Numbered from the stretch's first letter, positions 33,404-42,145 are shown. The stretch: DNA of 64,000 bases from Streptomyces sp. GQFP (GCF_021545335.1 NZ_CP089312.1:6200001-6264000); one strand, 5' to 3'. Numbers and translations: made by a program. The notes: generated from the letters alone by a model not told the origin.

Positions 33404-33843
33404 GTGGCCTTCACCTCCGCCCACACGACTTTCCCGAACGGGGCCGGGGTGTGTCCCCAGGCGTCGGGGCACAGAGCGTCGAGGATGAACAGGCCGCGAC
33501 CTCGGCCGCGTTCATCGGACTCGGGCCGTCGCTGCGGTGGCCGGCGTCGAGGGTCTTGTACCTCGACGCGCGTCCGGTTGTCGTCGGCGTCGAGCGTCAC
33601 GCGTACGGAGTCGCCGGGTTCGGTGCCGTATCGCACGGCGTTCGTGACCAGCTCGCACGTCACGAGGATGACGCTATCGAGGTAGTCATCGGATGCGCCC
33701 GGAACGTGGTAACCGACGTACTCACGTGCGAAATCTCGGGCGGCTTTGGCTGACTCTGGCTCGCCACCGAGTAACAAAATCGGCGGTGGCCCATCGGGCA
33801 GTGTGCAAGAGGCGGGCGGTGTTGCCTGCCAGCGTTCGATCAT
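33400..33843 (-). CDS. RsbW-like histidine-kinase-type ATP-binding protein
   Basis: 147 residues from ATG 33843 (GAGGGG ribosome site). HATPase_c fold: N box LVTCELVTNAVRYG, G1-like EVQDPRRRPP (a DxG variant) and the G2-like RGRGLFILDALCPDAWG. Standalone ATPases of this type in Streptomyces act as anti-sigma factors or modulate regulators. The degenerate G1 box leaves kinase activity doubtful. It heads the minus-strand cluster and diverges from the Xre/DUF397 pair. Confidence 0.85.
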   Translation of the reverse strand: MIERWQATPPASCTLPDGPPPILLLGGEPESAKAARDFAREYVGYHVPGASDDYLDSVILVTCELVTNAVRYGTEPGDSVRVTLDADDNRTRVEVQDPRRRPPQRRPESDERGRGRGLFILDALCPDAWGHTPAPFGKVVWAEVKAT

Positions 33844-33971
33844 GCATGTCCCCTCACGGGAAGGCGCCACGCTGCGCGCTTACTTCGTAGCACGATCGCG
33901 GCCAAGGTTGCATTTCGTCACACCAGATTGCTCCCCCAACTCACACTACTGCAAGCCCTATCGTGTGTTCG

Positions 33972-33977
33972 TAGAAA
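33972..33977 (+). promoter_or_regulatory. -10-like box (TAGAAA) before the Xre/DUF397 pair
   Basis: TCGTAGAAAATTGC (33969-33982) matches 13 of 14 bases with the site at 19173 before the other Xre module, again ~25 bases before an in-frame start with GGAGG (GTG 34009). Shared spacing suggests a common promoter/operator. Confidence 0.5.
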
Positions 33978-34086
33978 ATTGCATATGCCTGTGCGAGGGG
34001 GAGGTCTCGTGTTAAGTACGCAGGTGACAGCCGAAGAGGGGGCACGGCAGACTGTTCGGCAAGCCGCAGAAGGGGAGGGATACGAC

Positions 34087-34953
34087 GTGAGTGCGCCTAC
34101 CGTGCGCCGGCGACGCCTCGGCGCAAAACTCAAGGCGCTACGCGGCGATCTGACCCTCGAAGAGGTCGCGGAGAGGTCCAACGGGACGTTCGTGTCCTCG
34201 AAGTTGTCGAGGATCGAAACGGCCAAAAGTCCAGCCAAGGCGAAGGACATCGAGGCTCTGCTCGCTCTGTACGTCGACCTGGGCCGCGAGGTGGACGATG
34301 AACTACGCGCCGCCCTGCTCACGCTGACTCGGGAGGGAGCCCAACGTGGCTGGTGGCACTCGTACCGAGGCGTACTCACGCCCGTTTACGAGGACTTGAT
34401 CAGCCTTGAGGCCGAGGCGGAATCGGTTTCGACGTGGCAACTGGGCCTGATTCCTGGCCTGCTACAGACAGCTGAGTACGCGCGGGAGGTCATCCGGGCA
34501 ACGGCGATGTCCGAGGCGGTCGAGGCGCGTGTCGATGCGCTGGTCGAGGTGCGGCTCGCGCGTCAGGCAGTACTCACCCGCGAGGAGCCGCTCGCGCTGT
34601 GGGCGATCATTGCCGAGCAGGCCCTACGGTCGACGTCGGAGACGCCGGGCGTGATGGATGAACAGTTGGGCCGCCTGCTGTCGATGGGGAAGCGGCCCAA
34701 CGTGAACATCCAGGTTCTTCGGGCGGACGCGCCCTTGCACGTTGGCCAGACAGGGACATTCACCATCCTTGGATTCGGCGCGCACACTGACCTCGACGTC
34801 GTGCACACAGAGGCACTGACGGCGGCGCTGTATGTGGAGGACCGGGAGAAAGTCTCTTCGTATCGGGACGCCTGGCAACGGCTGTCGTCTGCTGCGCTCT
34901 CGGTCGAGGCTACGGCCGAGTTGATCACTGAGATAAGGAAGATAAGCGTATGA
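34087..34953 (+). CDS. Xre-family regulator with DUF5753
   Basis: 288 residues from GTG 34087 (GGGAGGG ribosome site), beginning SAPTVRRRRLGAKLKALR as in relatives. An in-frame GTG at 34009 also has an ideal GGAGG and would add 26 residues. HTH: LTLEEVAERSNGTFVSSKLS. DUF5753: VSTWQLGLIPGLLQTAEYA, WAIIAEQALR and VNIQVLRAD. Its stop overlaps the DUF397 start. Homologues of this pair include developmental and antibiotic regulators. Confidence 0.88.
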   Translation: MSAPTVRRRRLGAKLKALRGDLTLEEVAERSNGTFVSSKLSRIETAKSPAKAKDIEALLALYVDLGREVDDELRAALLTLTREGAQRGWWHSYRGVLTPVYEDLISLEAEAESVSTWQLGLIPGLLQTAEYAREVIRATAMSEAVEARVDALVEVRLARQAVLTREEPLALWAIIAEQALRSTSETPGVMDEQLGRLLSMGKRPNVNIQVLRADAPLHVGQTGTFTILGFGAHTDLDVVHTEALTAALYVEDREKVSSYRDAWQRLSSAALSVEATAELITEIRKISV

Positions 34954-35171
34954 GCCATGTTGACGACGCGTCGACTCTCCCCGTGACGTGGTGGAAGTCC
35001 TCGGCGTCCGCGGCACAGTCTGACTGCGTCGAGTGCGGCATCGTTGATGCTGAGACGATCGCCGTTCGAGACAGCAAGAACCCGCAGGGGCCTGCGCTGC
35101 TGCTCGACCGTGGGCCGCTGTCTGCATTCGTCTCGGCCGTGGCCGAGGGCAGGTTCGGCGGCATCAAGTAA
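34950..35171 (+). CDS. DUF397 family protein
   Basis: 73 residues from the ATG in the ATGA overlap. Classic DUF397: TWWKSSASAAQSDCVEC(G), VRDSKNPQGPALLL and a C-terminal helix FVSAVAEGRFG. Partner of the adjacent Xre/DUF5753 regulator; such partners are believed to sequester the regulator. Confidence 0.92.
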   Translation: MSHVDDASTLPVTWWKSSASAAQSDCVECGIVDAETIAVRDSKNPQGPALLLDRGPLSAFVSAVAEGRFGGIK

Positions 35172-35190
35172 GGAATCCTGCGCGCAACGA

Positions 35191-35223
35191 CGGCCCGCCC
35201 CCGCGGCATTCGGGGGCGGGCCG
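35191..35223 (+). terminator. Terminator after the DUF397 gene
   Basis: Perfect 13-bp stem CGGCCCGCCCCCG / CGGGGGCGGGCCG with a 7-base loop, 20 bases after the DUF397 stop. Confidence 0.85.
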
Positions 35224-35282
35224 TCCGTCGTGCGGGCCCGGGGCGAGCCTACGGCGATAGGACGGCCCGGGGAACAGGACAA

Positions 35283-35322
35283 CGCCCCCACGCGGCCCCC
35301 GTACGGGGGCCGCGTGGGGGCG
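35283..35322. terminator. 40-bp perfect palindrome at the left end of the prophage genes
   Basis: CGCCCCCACGCGGCCCCC, centre GTAC, then GGGGGCCGCGTGGGGGCG: 18+ perfect pairs. It ends 3 bases before the stop of the last phage gene and serves both directions. It could also mark the prophage edge. Confidence 0.8.
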
Positions 35323-35325
35323 CGC

Positions 35326-35595
35326 TTATGGGCGGGTAGCAAAGGTGTACAGGGACAAGGCGAGGCCGATGAGACCGACCAGGGCGGCGACGGACGGCAG
35401 GGGCCAGCGTCCGCGTTCGAGGGTGTCGAGTCGGCGCGCGTGTTCCTTGATCTCCTCGTCGGTCTGGTCGTGGCGCTGCACGAGTAGGGCGAGCGCTCCG
35501 TCAGTGCGGGTGAATCCCACCTCGATCGTCCGGCGTATCCGCTCCAGTTCGAGGGCGACGGCGGCCGGGTCGGATAGCGGGGGCTGCGTGGTCAC
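35326..35595 (-). CDS. Phage membrane protein, holin-associated (XhlA-like)
   Basis: 89 residues from GTG 35595, overlapping the preceding stop. A helical charged N-terminal two thirds (LERIRRTIEVGFTRTDGALA, QRHDQTDEEIKEHARRL) is followed by one C-terminal transmembrane helix (SVAALVGLIGLALSLYTFA). That layout and the position after a holin-like gene fit haemolysin-XhlA-type lysis helpers. Last gene of the prophage operon. Confidence 0.65.
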   Translation of the reverse strand: MTTQPPLSDPAAVALELERIRRTIEVGFTRTDGALALLVQRHDQTDEEIKEHARRLDTLERGRWPLPSVAALVGLIGLALSLYTFATRP

Positions 35596-35849
35596 TCGGT
35601 GCTGCCTCCCTCGTCGGTGAGGCCGATGCCGAATCGGTCGAGGAACGCCTCAACCGAGGGCAGGGCCATGATGCGGGCGAACCCTGCGGCGACGGCGACG
35701 GCCTCGGATGCGGCGCCGGCGAGCCACGGCGCGGCCTCGTTCAGTCCGCCGGCCTGCGCGATGGCGGCGGCGAGCAGGGGAACGGCGGCGGCGATGGCGA
35801 GCACGGTTTGCAGGGCGGTGCGGATGGCGCGCTTGTTCTCGGGGCTCAT
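35592..35849 (-). CDS. Putative holin
   Basis: 85 residues from ATG 35849. One or two hydrophobic segments (TALQTVLAIAAAVPLLAAAIAQ, AASEAVAVAAGFARIMAL) with a charged N-terminus (MSPENKRAIR) and acidic tail, as in actinophage holins. It directly follows the endolysin gene in transcription order. Membrane pore for lysis (inference from size, topology and neighbours). Confidence 0.7.
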   Translation of the reverse strand: MSPENKRAIRTALQTVLAIAAAVPLLAAAIAQAGGLNEAAPWLAGAASEAVAVAAGFARIMALPSVEAFLDRFGIGLTDEGGSTE

Positions 35850-35931
35850 GGGTGGTGCCTCATTTCAGAGTGGGGGAGACGGCGGGGCCCGCCCCGGGGG
35901 CGGCGGCGCGGTGCCGGGGCGGGCGGGGTGC

Positions 35932-36852
35932 CTACTTGCCGTAGGCGAGGCTGAACAGGGCGGCCCAACCCTTCGGTCCGATGGCCGGGTCAGACTTCTT
36001 GCCCGCGGCGCGGTACCGCGGGTGCGCGTTGTGGAACGCGATCACGCCGGCCTGCGTCGCGGGGCCGTAGTGCGGCGACTCGGCGACGGACTTGGACATG
36101 TAGCCGGCGGCCTTGAGCGCGCGCTGAAGCGTCACGGCGGACGGCGCGGCCTTGTTCGGGGCGAGGCCGGTGGGGAACTTGGGCGGGGTGTACGGCTTGG
36201 CGTCGTCCTCGTCGGCGTCGCTGCCCTTGGCCCATGTCCGCATGGCGGTCGGGGACATGTAGGCAAGGTTCCGGTCAACGGGCGTGCTGGTGAACTGCCA
36301 GATGGCGACGGTCCGGCCGGACGGTGCCGGCTTGGTGCGCTTCTCGGCCTCGGCGTACGTGTCGACGCTCGCGCCCGGGTACGCCGGATACCACAGGGTG
36401 ACGCCGGCGGGGACGTGCCCGGCGGTGATGTCCGAGGCGGACGTGTAGATGCCGACACGCTGCCCGGGGAAAGCCTTCTGTACGGCGGCGATCCACGCGA
36501 CGGCGTACGCCTTGATCTGCGCGGCGGTCCGGCCGGTGTAGTTCCGGCGGTCGCTGTACGCCTCCAGGTCGAGCCAGTGCAGGAACCCGGCGCCTGCGTA
36601 CGGCTTCACCGCGGCTATATAGTTCGCGGCCTCCTTGGCGGCGTCCTGGTTCGGCCACGCGAAGTGATACGCGCCCGGGATGAGTCCGGCGGCCTTGATG
36701 CCCTGTATGTGGGTTCCGAATCGGCTGTCTCGGCTGCTCTGTCCCTCGGACGCCTTGGCGAACGCGAAGGTGAGGCCGTCGGACTTGAGCTTGGGCCAGT
36801 TCTGCGCGGCCTGGTAGATGGACACGTCGATACCGCGGGAAGTGCTGGTCAT
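35932..36852 (-). CDS. Phage endolysin, GH25 lysozyme with peptidoglycan-binding region
   Basis: 306 residues from ATG 36852. The GH25 muramidase domain (~6-200) has GIDVSIYQ and catalytic-face residues in FAKASEG, HFAWPN, HWLDLEAYS and AIWQFTSTPVDRN. After a Pro-rich linker, the last ~85 residues (VTLQRALKAAGYMSK, YGPATQAGVIAFHNAH) form a peptidoglycan-binding-1-like domain. Cleaves the glycan strand for release. No signal peptide, so a holin is needed; one is next. Confidence 0.95.
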   Translation of the reverse strand: MTSTSRGIDVSIYQAAQNWPKLKSDGLTFAFAKASEGQSSRDSRFGTHIQGIKAAGLIPGAYHFAWPNQDAAKEAANYIAAVKPYAGAGFLHWLDLEAYSDRRNYTGRTAAQIKAYAVAWIAAVQKAFPGQRVGIYTSASDITAGHVPAGVTLWYPAYPGASVDTYAEAEKRTKPAPSGRTVAIWQFTSTPVDRNLAYMSPTAMRTWAKGSDADEDDAKPYTPPKFPTGLAPNKAAPSAVTLQRALKAAGYMSKSVAESPHYGPATQAGVIAFHNAHPRYRAAGKKSDPAIGPKGWAALFSLAYGK

Positions 36853-36872
36853 GATGTTGCCTCCTAGGCATG

Positions 36873-36902
36873 AAAAAACGCCCGGCGCGGTGAGCTCGGG
36901 CG
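36873..36902 (-). terminator. Rho-independent terminator between fibre and lysin genes
   Basis: On the minus strand CGCCCG ... CGGGCG is followed by TTTTTT (complement of AAAAAA 36873-36878). It separates structural and lysis transcription units. Confidence 0.75.
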
Positions 36903-36927
36903 TGCGGTGTGAAGAGGGCGGCGCGGT

Positions 36928-38655
36928 CTACGCGAGGCCGACCCAAAAGCGGTTCGCGCCGTTCTCCATCGACGTCACGGTGATGGTCGCGGGGGCGGCG
37001 GCAACGCCGGTCGTGTAGACACCGAAGCGTCTGACCAGCGTGTATCCGAACTGGTTGGGCGGGGCGCCGGCGCTGGACTCGGCGGCGAGCAACATGGGGC
37101 CGTCCTGCGTGGTCGTGTTGTAGACCATGCGCCACATCACGTAGTAGGTGCCGGCGGCGGCCGAGTAGGCGGCCGTGAGCGGGCTCGATATGGTGCCGCC
37201 CCCGGCGTCGTGCTCCTCGGCCGGCTCGTAGGCGGCCGTCGACATGTCGCCGGTCGCGGCAACGCGGGTTCCGGCGCTGTTGTAGAGGGCGGCCCATGAT
37301 CCGGTGAGGAGTCCGCCGGCGTAGCCGGTGGCGAACCATACGATGCGGTTGATGGTGGTCGCGGCCCGCAGGATCACGGCCGTTACGCGCATCGGGCCTG
37401 ACCCCGGGTAGAGGCCGGTGGACACGGCGAGGGCGGGGTCAAACGCCCATGCGGCTAGGCCGTGATCGGCGGGGCTCCACTCGCCGGCGAACGCGGCGGC
37501 GTCCACGTACGACTTCCGGGCGAGGTGGTTTGCGGTCGTCGGGGCGACGCTGCTCGACGGTATGGCGCTGAACGTCTTGGTGCCGGTGATGGTCTGCGTG
37601 CCGGCGAGCAGGACGGCGGTACCGGCGGCCTCGGCGCCTACGTCGGTCGCCGCAAGCACTACGTCACCGGTCTTGGTGTTGACGGACGTAACGGCGCTGG
37701 TTCCGCCGGCTCCGACGGTGAACACGGTTCCGTCGGCCTGCCGCACTTTCAGGGCGCCGCCCTCGGCGTACAGGACGGCGCCGGCGGGGTTGGTCGTGGG
37801 TGCAGTAGCGGCGTTGGCGAACGCGAGGACGCCCCCGGCTCCGCCACCGAGGGTGGCGACTGCGCCGATCCGTACGTCGGCGAACGTGGCGGTGGCGTTG
37901 GTGACTAGCTCGGCGTTCTTGTTGACGGCTGTGTATTTCGACTGTGCCGCATCGGACGCCTTGAATACGTCGGCTTGGGTGCCTGCGTAGACCACATGCA
38001 ATGTTCCGTCTGTGCGGCTGTACCCGCCGTTGTTGGCCACGGCGCCCACGTCGGCGGCGGCGAGGACAACGGCGGCGGCGCTCTTGCCGTTGACGGACTG
38101 CACCACGCCCGGGGCGCCGGTCGTGCCGGTGTCGCCCTTGACGCCCTGGGATCCTGCATCGCCCTTGGAACCCTGCGGGCCCGTGTCGCCCTTGACGCCC
38201 TGCGGGCCGAGTAGCGAGGTGAGCCACTGGGCGACGGTGCCCGGGAACCCGTTCTTCACGGCCACCTCGTACGCCGAATCGCCGCGTACGGCAACGTAGT
38301 TCGGGGTGCGCGGGTCGGTGGGGGCGATGTCGGCGAGGTCGGCCTCGGGGTTTTCGGCAGGGAGCAGGATCGCGTACGGGGGGCGGTTGCTGGGCACGCC
38401 CTCGATCTGCTCGGTAACGATGTACGCCCAATCGGACGGGTCGATGCCCGGGGCGTCGGTCGCGGGCAGGGTGACGGCGACGGCGCCTGTGCTGTCCAGC
38501 TTGGCCGTGACGGGTCCGCCGAGGATCACGTCTGAGTCGGGGATCGTGAGGACGGACGGGGCGCGGAAGATCACGGTTCCGGCGAGGGGGCGGCCGTCGA
38601 GGGTGAGATAGCGGCCGGTGACGGCCACGGTGGGGATGCCCTCGGGCAGGGGCAT
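36928..38655 (-). CDS. Phage tail fibre/receptor-binding protein with collagen-like repeat
   Basis: 575 residues from ATG 38655 (AGGAG upstream). The N-terminus (PTVAVTGRYLTLDGRPLAG) is a baseplate-attachment-like beta domain. The middle holds a short Gly-X-Y collagen-like run (LGPQGVKGDTGPQGSKGDAG and on) and a repeated VVLAAADVGA / VVLAATDVGA phage fibre motif. The C-terminal ~250 residues (WFATGYAGGL, WVGLA) form a carbohydrate-binding-type beta domain. Determines host recognition; target unknown. Confidence 0.85.
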   Translation of the reverse strand: MPLPEGIPTVAVTGRYLTLDGRPLAGTVIFRAPSVLTIPDSDVILGGPVTAKLDSTGAVAVTLPATDAPGIDPSDWAYIVTEQIEGVPSNRPPYAILLPAENPEADLADIAPTDPRTPNYVAVRGDSAYEVAVKNGFPGTVAQWLTSLLGPQGVKGDTGPQGSKGDAGSQGVKGDTGTTGAPGVVQSVNGKSAAAVVLAAADVGAVANNGGYSRTDGTLHVVYAGTQADVFKASDAAQSKYTAVNKNAELVTNATATFADVRIGAVATLGGGAGGVLAFANAATAPTTNPAGAVLYAEGGALKVRQADGTVFTVGAGGTSAVTSVNTKTGDVVLAATDVGAEAAGTAVLLAGTQTITGTKTFSAIPSSSVAPTTANHLARKSYVDAAAFAGEWSPADHGLAAWAFDPALAVSTGLYPGSGPMRVTAVILRAATTINRIVWFATGYAGGLLTGSWAALYNSAGTRVAATGDMSTAAYEPAEEHDAGGGTISSPLTAAYSAAAGTYYVMWRMVYNTTTQDGPMLLAAESSAGAPPNQFGYTLVRRFGVYTTGVAAAPATITVTSMENGANRFWVGLA

Positions 38656-38668
38656 GGGGGCACGGCTC

Positions 38669-39526
38669 CTAGTCGTCGATGGGGCGGAGTGCCGGCGTGG
38701 CGGCTGCTGCGGTGGCGGCCTGCTCCTCGGCGGCCGGCGCGGTGGCGGCCTCGGCCGCGGTGGTGGTGCGCACGGGGTCGGCGGGGGTCTCGTCAACCGT
38801 GATCGTGTTGCGGCTGATTGCCCGGGTGAGGCGCGTTTCGACGTTCTGACTCGCGGACTTGGCGCGGTGGTAGATCACCCACCCGACGGTGTCCATGAAG
38901 TCGATGCCGTCCATCGGCGCGGTAACCGTGCGGCTCGTCCATACGTTGGCGGGGCAGTCCCATTCGTCGAGGGTGGTCTCGACGCCGTTGTACGTCCGGG
39001 TGACCTTGACCTGTCCGCCACCGGTGTTGGCGTAGGTGTTGAGGGCCATCTCGGCGACCGCGTTCCATACGGGCCCGCGGCCGGCCCATGCGGGTTCGTA
39101 GTTGGTGCCGGTGTAGGACTGGCGTTCCGTCGGGTGGAGTTCGAGGGGCATCCAGGGGCGGCCGAGGAACCGGTCACTGAACGCGTCGTCCATGATGAGC
39201 ACGCGGGCCGGCGCGTTCAGGTCGCGCGACCACATGCGGACCATGTTGTTGGTGTCGGTGCCGGATCCTCCGACGGTCCATGCGGCGGTGCCGTCGTCGC
39301 GGCCGAGGCGCGTGCCGTAAGAGCCGTCCTGGGGCCACTGGCCGGCTCGGAATGCGGATGCGCCGGTGGGGCCGATCACTTCCAACGATCCGCCCTCGCC
39401 GATCTTGACGGCGCCGCCGTTGATCTCGTTCAGGGCGGGCCGGATGTTCGCGCGGCCGGTGAGCTGTCGAACTTGCCGTTCGAGGGTGCTGAGGCGGTCG
39501 AGTAGATCCTGTGGGACGGCGGCCAC
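38669..39526 (-). CDS. Phage tail protein with N-terminal coiled coil
   Basis: 285 residues from GTG 39526, which overlaps the stop of the preceding gene and has GGAGG 7 bases upstream. N-terminal helix LLDRLSTLERQVRQLTG, then a beta-rich region (GPTGASAFRAGQW, TVTAPMDGIDFMDTVGWVIY) and an Ala/Thr-rich tail. Position between the Gp37-like protein and the fibre suggests a tail-tip or baseplate component. Confidence 0.75.
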   Translation of the reverse strand: MAAVPQDLLDRLSTLERQVRQLTGRANIRPALNEINGGAVKIGEGGSLEVIGPTGASAFRAGQWPQDGSYGTRLGRDDGTAAWTVGGSGTDTNNMVRMWSRDLNAPARVLIMDDAFSDRFLGRPWMPLELHPTERQSYTGTNYEPAWAGRGPVWNAVAEMALNTYANTGGGQVKVTRTYNGVETTLDEWDCPANVWTSRTVTAPMDGIDFMDTVGWVIYHRAKSASQNVETRLTRAISRNTITVDETPADPVRTTTAAEAATAPAAEEQAATAAAATPALRPIDD

Positions 39527-40629
39527 TACGGAACCTCCAGATAGAGCTTTGCTGTCTCGGGGCGCCCGCGCTCGGGCGGGTTGAGGGACATGCCGACCAC
39601 GCGGAAACGGGCGTCGAGGCCGGTGGCGTGCCACAGGTCGCGGATGCGCACGCGGACGGTGGCGCCGAGTAGGGCGGGGGTGAGCGTGCCGTCGACTCGT
39701 ACCGTGATCTCGGGTATCTGCGCCGGCGAGCGTGCGGCCGTCGAGTCGGCGCGCGCGTGCGCGTCGAGGGTGCCCTGTTGCTCCACGGTGCTGTAGTCCG
39801 ATGAGCCGTCGAGGCGTGGCCATCCTTCGCCGATGGCGGTGTCGTCGATCAGCACGGGCGAGGTGAGCGGGTAACTTGTCTCGGCCTGGTTGCTGTTGAC
39901 GGACGCGCCGCGTGATTGCCACGCGTTGGCGAGCGACGTTGCGTCGACGGGCCACGTGTAGGACGTGATCAGTCCGGGGTGCGTGAGGACGATGTCTGAC
40001 GTTCCCGTGCGGATGGTGGGCGAGCCGAGTTGCATCACCTTGACGCGGCGGCCGTCGGGGTCGCGGTGTGAGCCGATGCGCCACTCGAAACCGCCCTCGA
40101 CGGCGGCGAGCTGGTCGAGCAGGTCGCCCACGGTCGACAGGTCGTAGCGGCTGAACGTGCGGTCCCGGACCGTGCCTGAAACGGCGGTGTCGTACGTGAT
40201 GCCAATGTCGCCGCCGGCTGTGTTCTGCACGTAGTCGACCAACCCGCGGGCGATGTCGAGTTGGTCGACCTGGGCGGCCTGCTGCGAGGTGAGCAACAGG
40301 CGGCGGTACAGGTACGACTCCCAACCGCCGCACTGGAGTTGTACGCCGAGGCGCCCGCGGTCGTCGCTCGCCAGAGACAGCGTCCACAGGATCCCGCCCC
40401 ACCAGATGTCTCGACCGCGCTCGACCCATACCGCCGTACGGCCGGGTTGCAGCGCGCGGCGGGCCCGCGCTGCTATCTCCGCGTTCGGGATCGGCACGGT
40501 TCCGGTGAGCCGGCCCGTCTTGCCTATGTAGTCGTCGAGGGACACGCCCTGTACGGGCAGCACGTCGAGTAGTTGGTCTGAGCGCAAGTCGCAGACCAGT
40601 ACTCGGTACGAGGGAGGCAGGACATTCAC
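39526..40629 (-). CDS. Siphovirus Gp37-like tail-tip protein
   Basis: 367 residues from GTG 40629. The opening SYRVLVCDLRSDQLLDVLPV and the LVDYVQNTAGGDIGITYD region are those of the ReqiPepy6 Gp37-like family, which forms the tail tip hub in actinophages. The start codon has a poor ribosome site. The frame continues upstream, but that sequence belongs to a plus-strand insertion (40675-41095), so GTG 40629 near the conserved start is preferred. Confidence 0.8.
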   Translation of the reverse strand: MNVLPPSYRVLVCDLRSDQLLDVLPVQGVSLDDYIGKTGRLTGTVPIPNAEIAARARRALQPGRTAVWVERGRDIWWGGILWTLSLASDDRGRLGVQLQCGGWESYLYRRLLLTSQQAAQVDQLDIARGLVDYVQNTAGGDIGITYDTAVSGTVRDRTFSRYDLSTVGDLLDQLAAVEGGFEWRIGSHRDPDGRRVKVMQLGSPTIRTGTSDIVLTHPGLITSYTWPVDATSLANAWQSRGASVNSNQAETSYPLTSPVLIDDTAIGEGWPRLDGSSDYSTVEQQGTLDAHARADSTAARSPAQIPEITVRVDGTLTPALLGATVRVRIRDLWHATGLDARFRVVGMSLNPPERGRPETAKLYLEVP

Positions 40630-40674
40630 CCCCTCGTCGGGTCGATCGAAGAACTCAGCAGGTCTAGGGGCAAT

Positions 40675-40887
40675 GTGGTGATTGCCACTGTCAAACTTTC
40701 TGGGCGTGTCGTGTGTGGTGGCTGTCAGTGTGAATGGGAAGAAACTGCCACGTTCAGCGAGAAACCCGATGCGCTTCTCAGATGGATCACTGCTTTCCAA
40801 CAGGGTGTCCACATGGAGGTATCGCTAGGTTCCCGCTCACCTCAAGAAGCGTTGAACCGAGTAAGACGGAGTGCTGAGGATGAATAA
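40675..40887 (+). CDS. Small Cys-rich protein, cargo gene inside the tail module
   Basis: 70 residues on the plus strand, against all neighbouring phage genes. Contains CGGCQCEW (CxxCxC) near residue 15, suggesting zinc binding, and TFSEKPDALLRWITAFQQG. The stop overlaps the next plus-strand gene by eight bases. Base composition is less GC-rich than the flanks. Function unknown; the arrangement is that of a moron (independently expressed cargo). Confidence 0.65.
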   Translation: MVIATVKLSGRVVCGGCQCEWEETATFSEKPDALLRWITAFQQGVHMEVSLGSRSPQEALNRVRRSAEDE

Positions 40888-41095
40888 CGCGCGGGTACTG
40901 CGCTTACTGGCCATTGGCCTGGTGGTGGACTTCGCAGCCCTGATTGGAGTGGTGGCAGCATGGGCAGCGCGGTCAACCGGGGCGGACTGGCTCGATGTTC
41001 TCGGCGGCGCTGGAGCCGCGTTCGGGGGCACCGTAGGCGTGTGTGCAGCTCTGGCCGCGTTGTACCGCGCTTTCGGGAATGAGGACAGCCAGTGA
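40880..41095 (+). CDS. Small membrane protein, second gene of the plus-strand cargo pair
   Basis: 71 residues from ATG 40880 (GGAG). Two hydrophobic helices (LLAIGLVVDFAALIGVVAAW and LGGAGAAFGGTVGVCAALAAL) separated by a short TGADW turn, then a short cytosolic tail. It could sit in the membrane and block superinfection, as many lysogen-expressed two-helix phage proteins do (inference). Confidence 0.65.
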   Translation: MNNARVLRLLAIGLVVDFAALIGVVAAWAARSTGADWLDVLGGAGAAFGGTVGVCAALAALYRAFGNEDSQ

Positions 41096-41098
41096 CTC

Positions 41099-42145
41099 CT
41101 ACGGCACTAGTTCGACCGTGAGTTGCCCGTCACTGATGAACGTGTCCGTACCGATGGACGAGACGTTCCAACCGGGAATGATCGTCACGCTTGCGCCCGG
41201 GGTGAGGCCGCTGCGGTAGACGCGTCGGGTTCCGATGACACGGCCACCCTGGGCGGACAGGCCGGTGAGGGAGCCGGCGGCCTCGGTGTATCCGCCGGTG
41301 GCTCGCCACGTCATCCATGACGTGGCGGCCGTCGTGTTGCGGTTGCTGACCTGCCCACCGACGGACACCCATACGGTGCCGGACGGGGGCACGGTGAAGG
41401 TGATGCGGGGCCACTGGGCGGCGGTGAAGTCGACGTATGCGCTGGTGGTGGTGCCGATGGGCGCCTGTGTCACCTGGCGTGTCATCAGGGGTCGGGTCGG
41501 GGTCGGTGGGTACGCCTGCCACGCGCGCGCGGTGGCGTTCCATCGTTCGAGGCCGCTGCCGGTGTCCCGGTACTGCCCGTCATAGGCGCCGTTGTAGACG
41601 GTGCCGCCTCCGGCGGGGGTGATGCCGCCGGCCGCGGTGGTGAATTGCCGGCGGTCGGCGAGGGCCGAGGACCAACTGATGCCGCCGGTGCCGGCGGACG
41701 TTCCCGCGGGCACGGTGACCAGCCACAGCAACAGGGACGCGGCGGGCAGGGTCGGCGCAACCGGGGTCGCGAGCGGGTCGCCCTTCACGATCTCGACGCG
41801 GGCGAGGTTCTGCCCGCTCTGGTCGAAAAGCTGGTCGTAGACGCGGATGATCACGGCGTCGTACCGGCCGAACTGGGCGTCTCCGTCGGTGAACGTGACG
41901 GTTTCGGGGACGTCGACCGTGACCGGGTAGGCGCCCTGCGCGGCGGTGCCCTGCACGATGGCGCGGCCGGTGCCGATCTGGAGCGACATCGATCCGGCGC
42001 CGGTCGCGGCGAACGGGGTGCCGCCGGGGACCACGCCGGATCGGGTGCGTAGTTCGGCCTCGGGGGTGAAGGTGCCGACGGGGGACAGGCGGGTGTCTTC
42101 CCGGGTCTGCGAGGTGGGCAGTAGCCATGCGGCGCGCACGGACAT
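41099..42145 (-). CDS. Phage baseplate/tail protein, possible fibre component
   Basis: 348 residues from ATG 42145. The N-terminal half (RAAWLLPTSQTREDTRLSPV, VQGTAAQGAYPVTVD) is typical of actinophage tail-tip proteins that follow the distal tail protein. The C-terminal half (APIGTTTSAYVDFTAAQWPR, DGQLTVELVP) is a beta-rich jelly-roll-like domain. Ends only 4 bases from the convergent plus-strand cargo gene. Role inferred from order. Confidence 0.75.
   Translation of the reverse strand: MSVRAAWLLPTSQTREDTRLSPVGTFTPEAELRTRSGVVPGGTPFAATGAGSMSLQIGTGRAIVQGTAAQGAYPVTVDVPETVTFTDGDAQFGRYDAVIIRVYDQLFDQSGQNLARVEIVKGDPLATPVAPTLPAASLLLWLVTVPAGTSAGTGGISWSSALADRRQFTTAAGGITPAGGGTVYNGAYDGQYRDTGSGLERWNATARAWQAYPPTPTRPLMTRQVTQAPIGTTTSAYVDFTAAQWPRITFTVPPSGTVWVSVGGQVSNRNTTAATSWMTWRATGGYTEAAGSLTGLSAQGGRVIGTRRVYRSGLTPGASVTIIPGWNVSSIGTDTFISDGQLTVELVP

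Noticed and set aside
31242..35325. tRNA attachment site for the prophage
   Set aside because: No tRNA-like cloverleaf or 3'-CCA-end with duplicated end was recognised at the left edge; the true att site may be outside the window.
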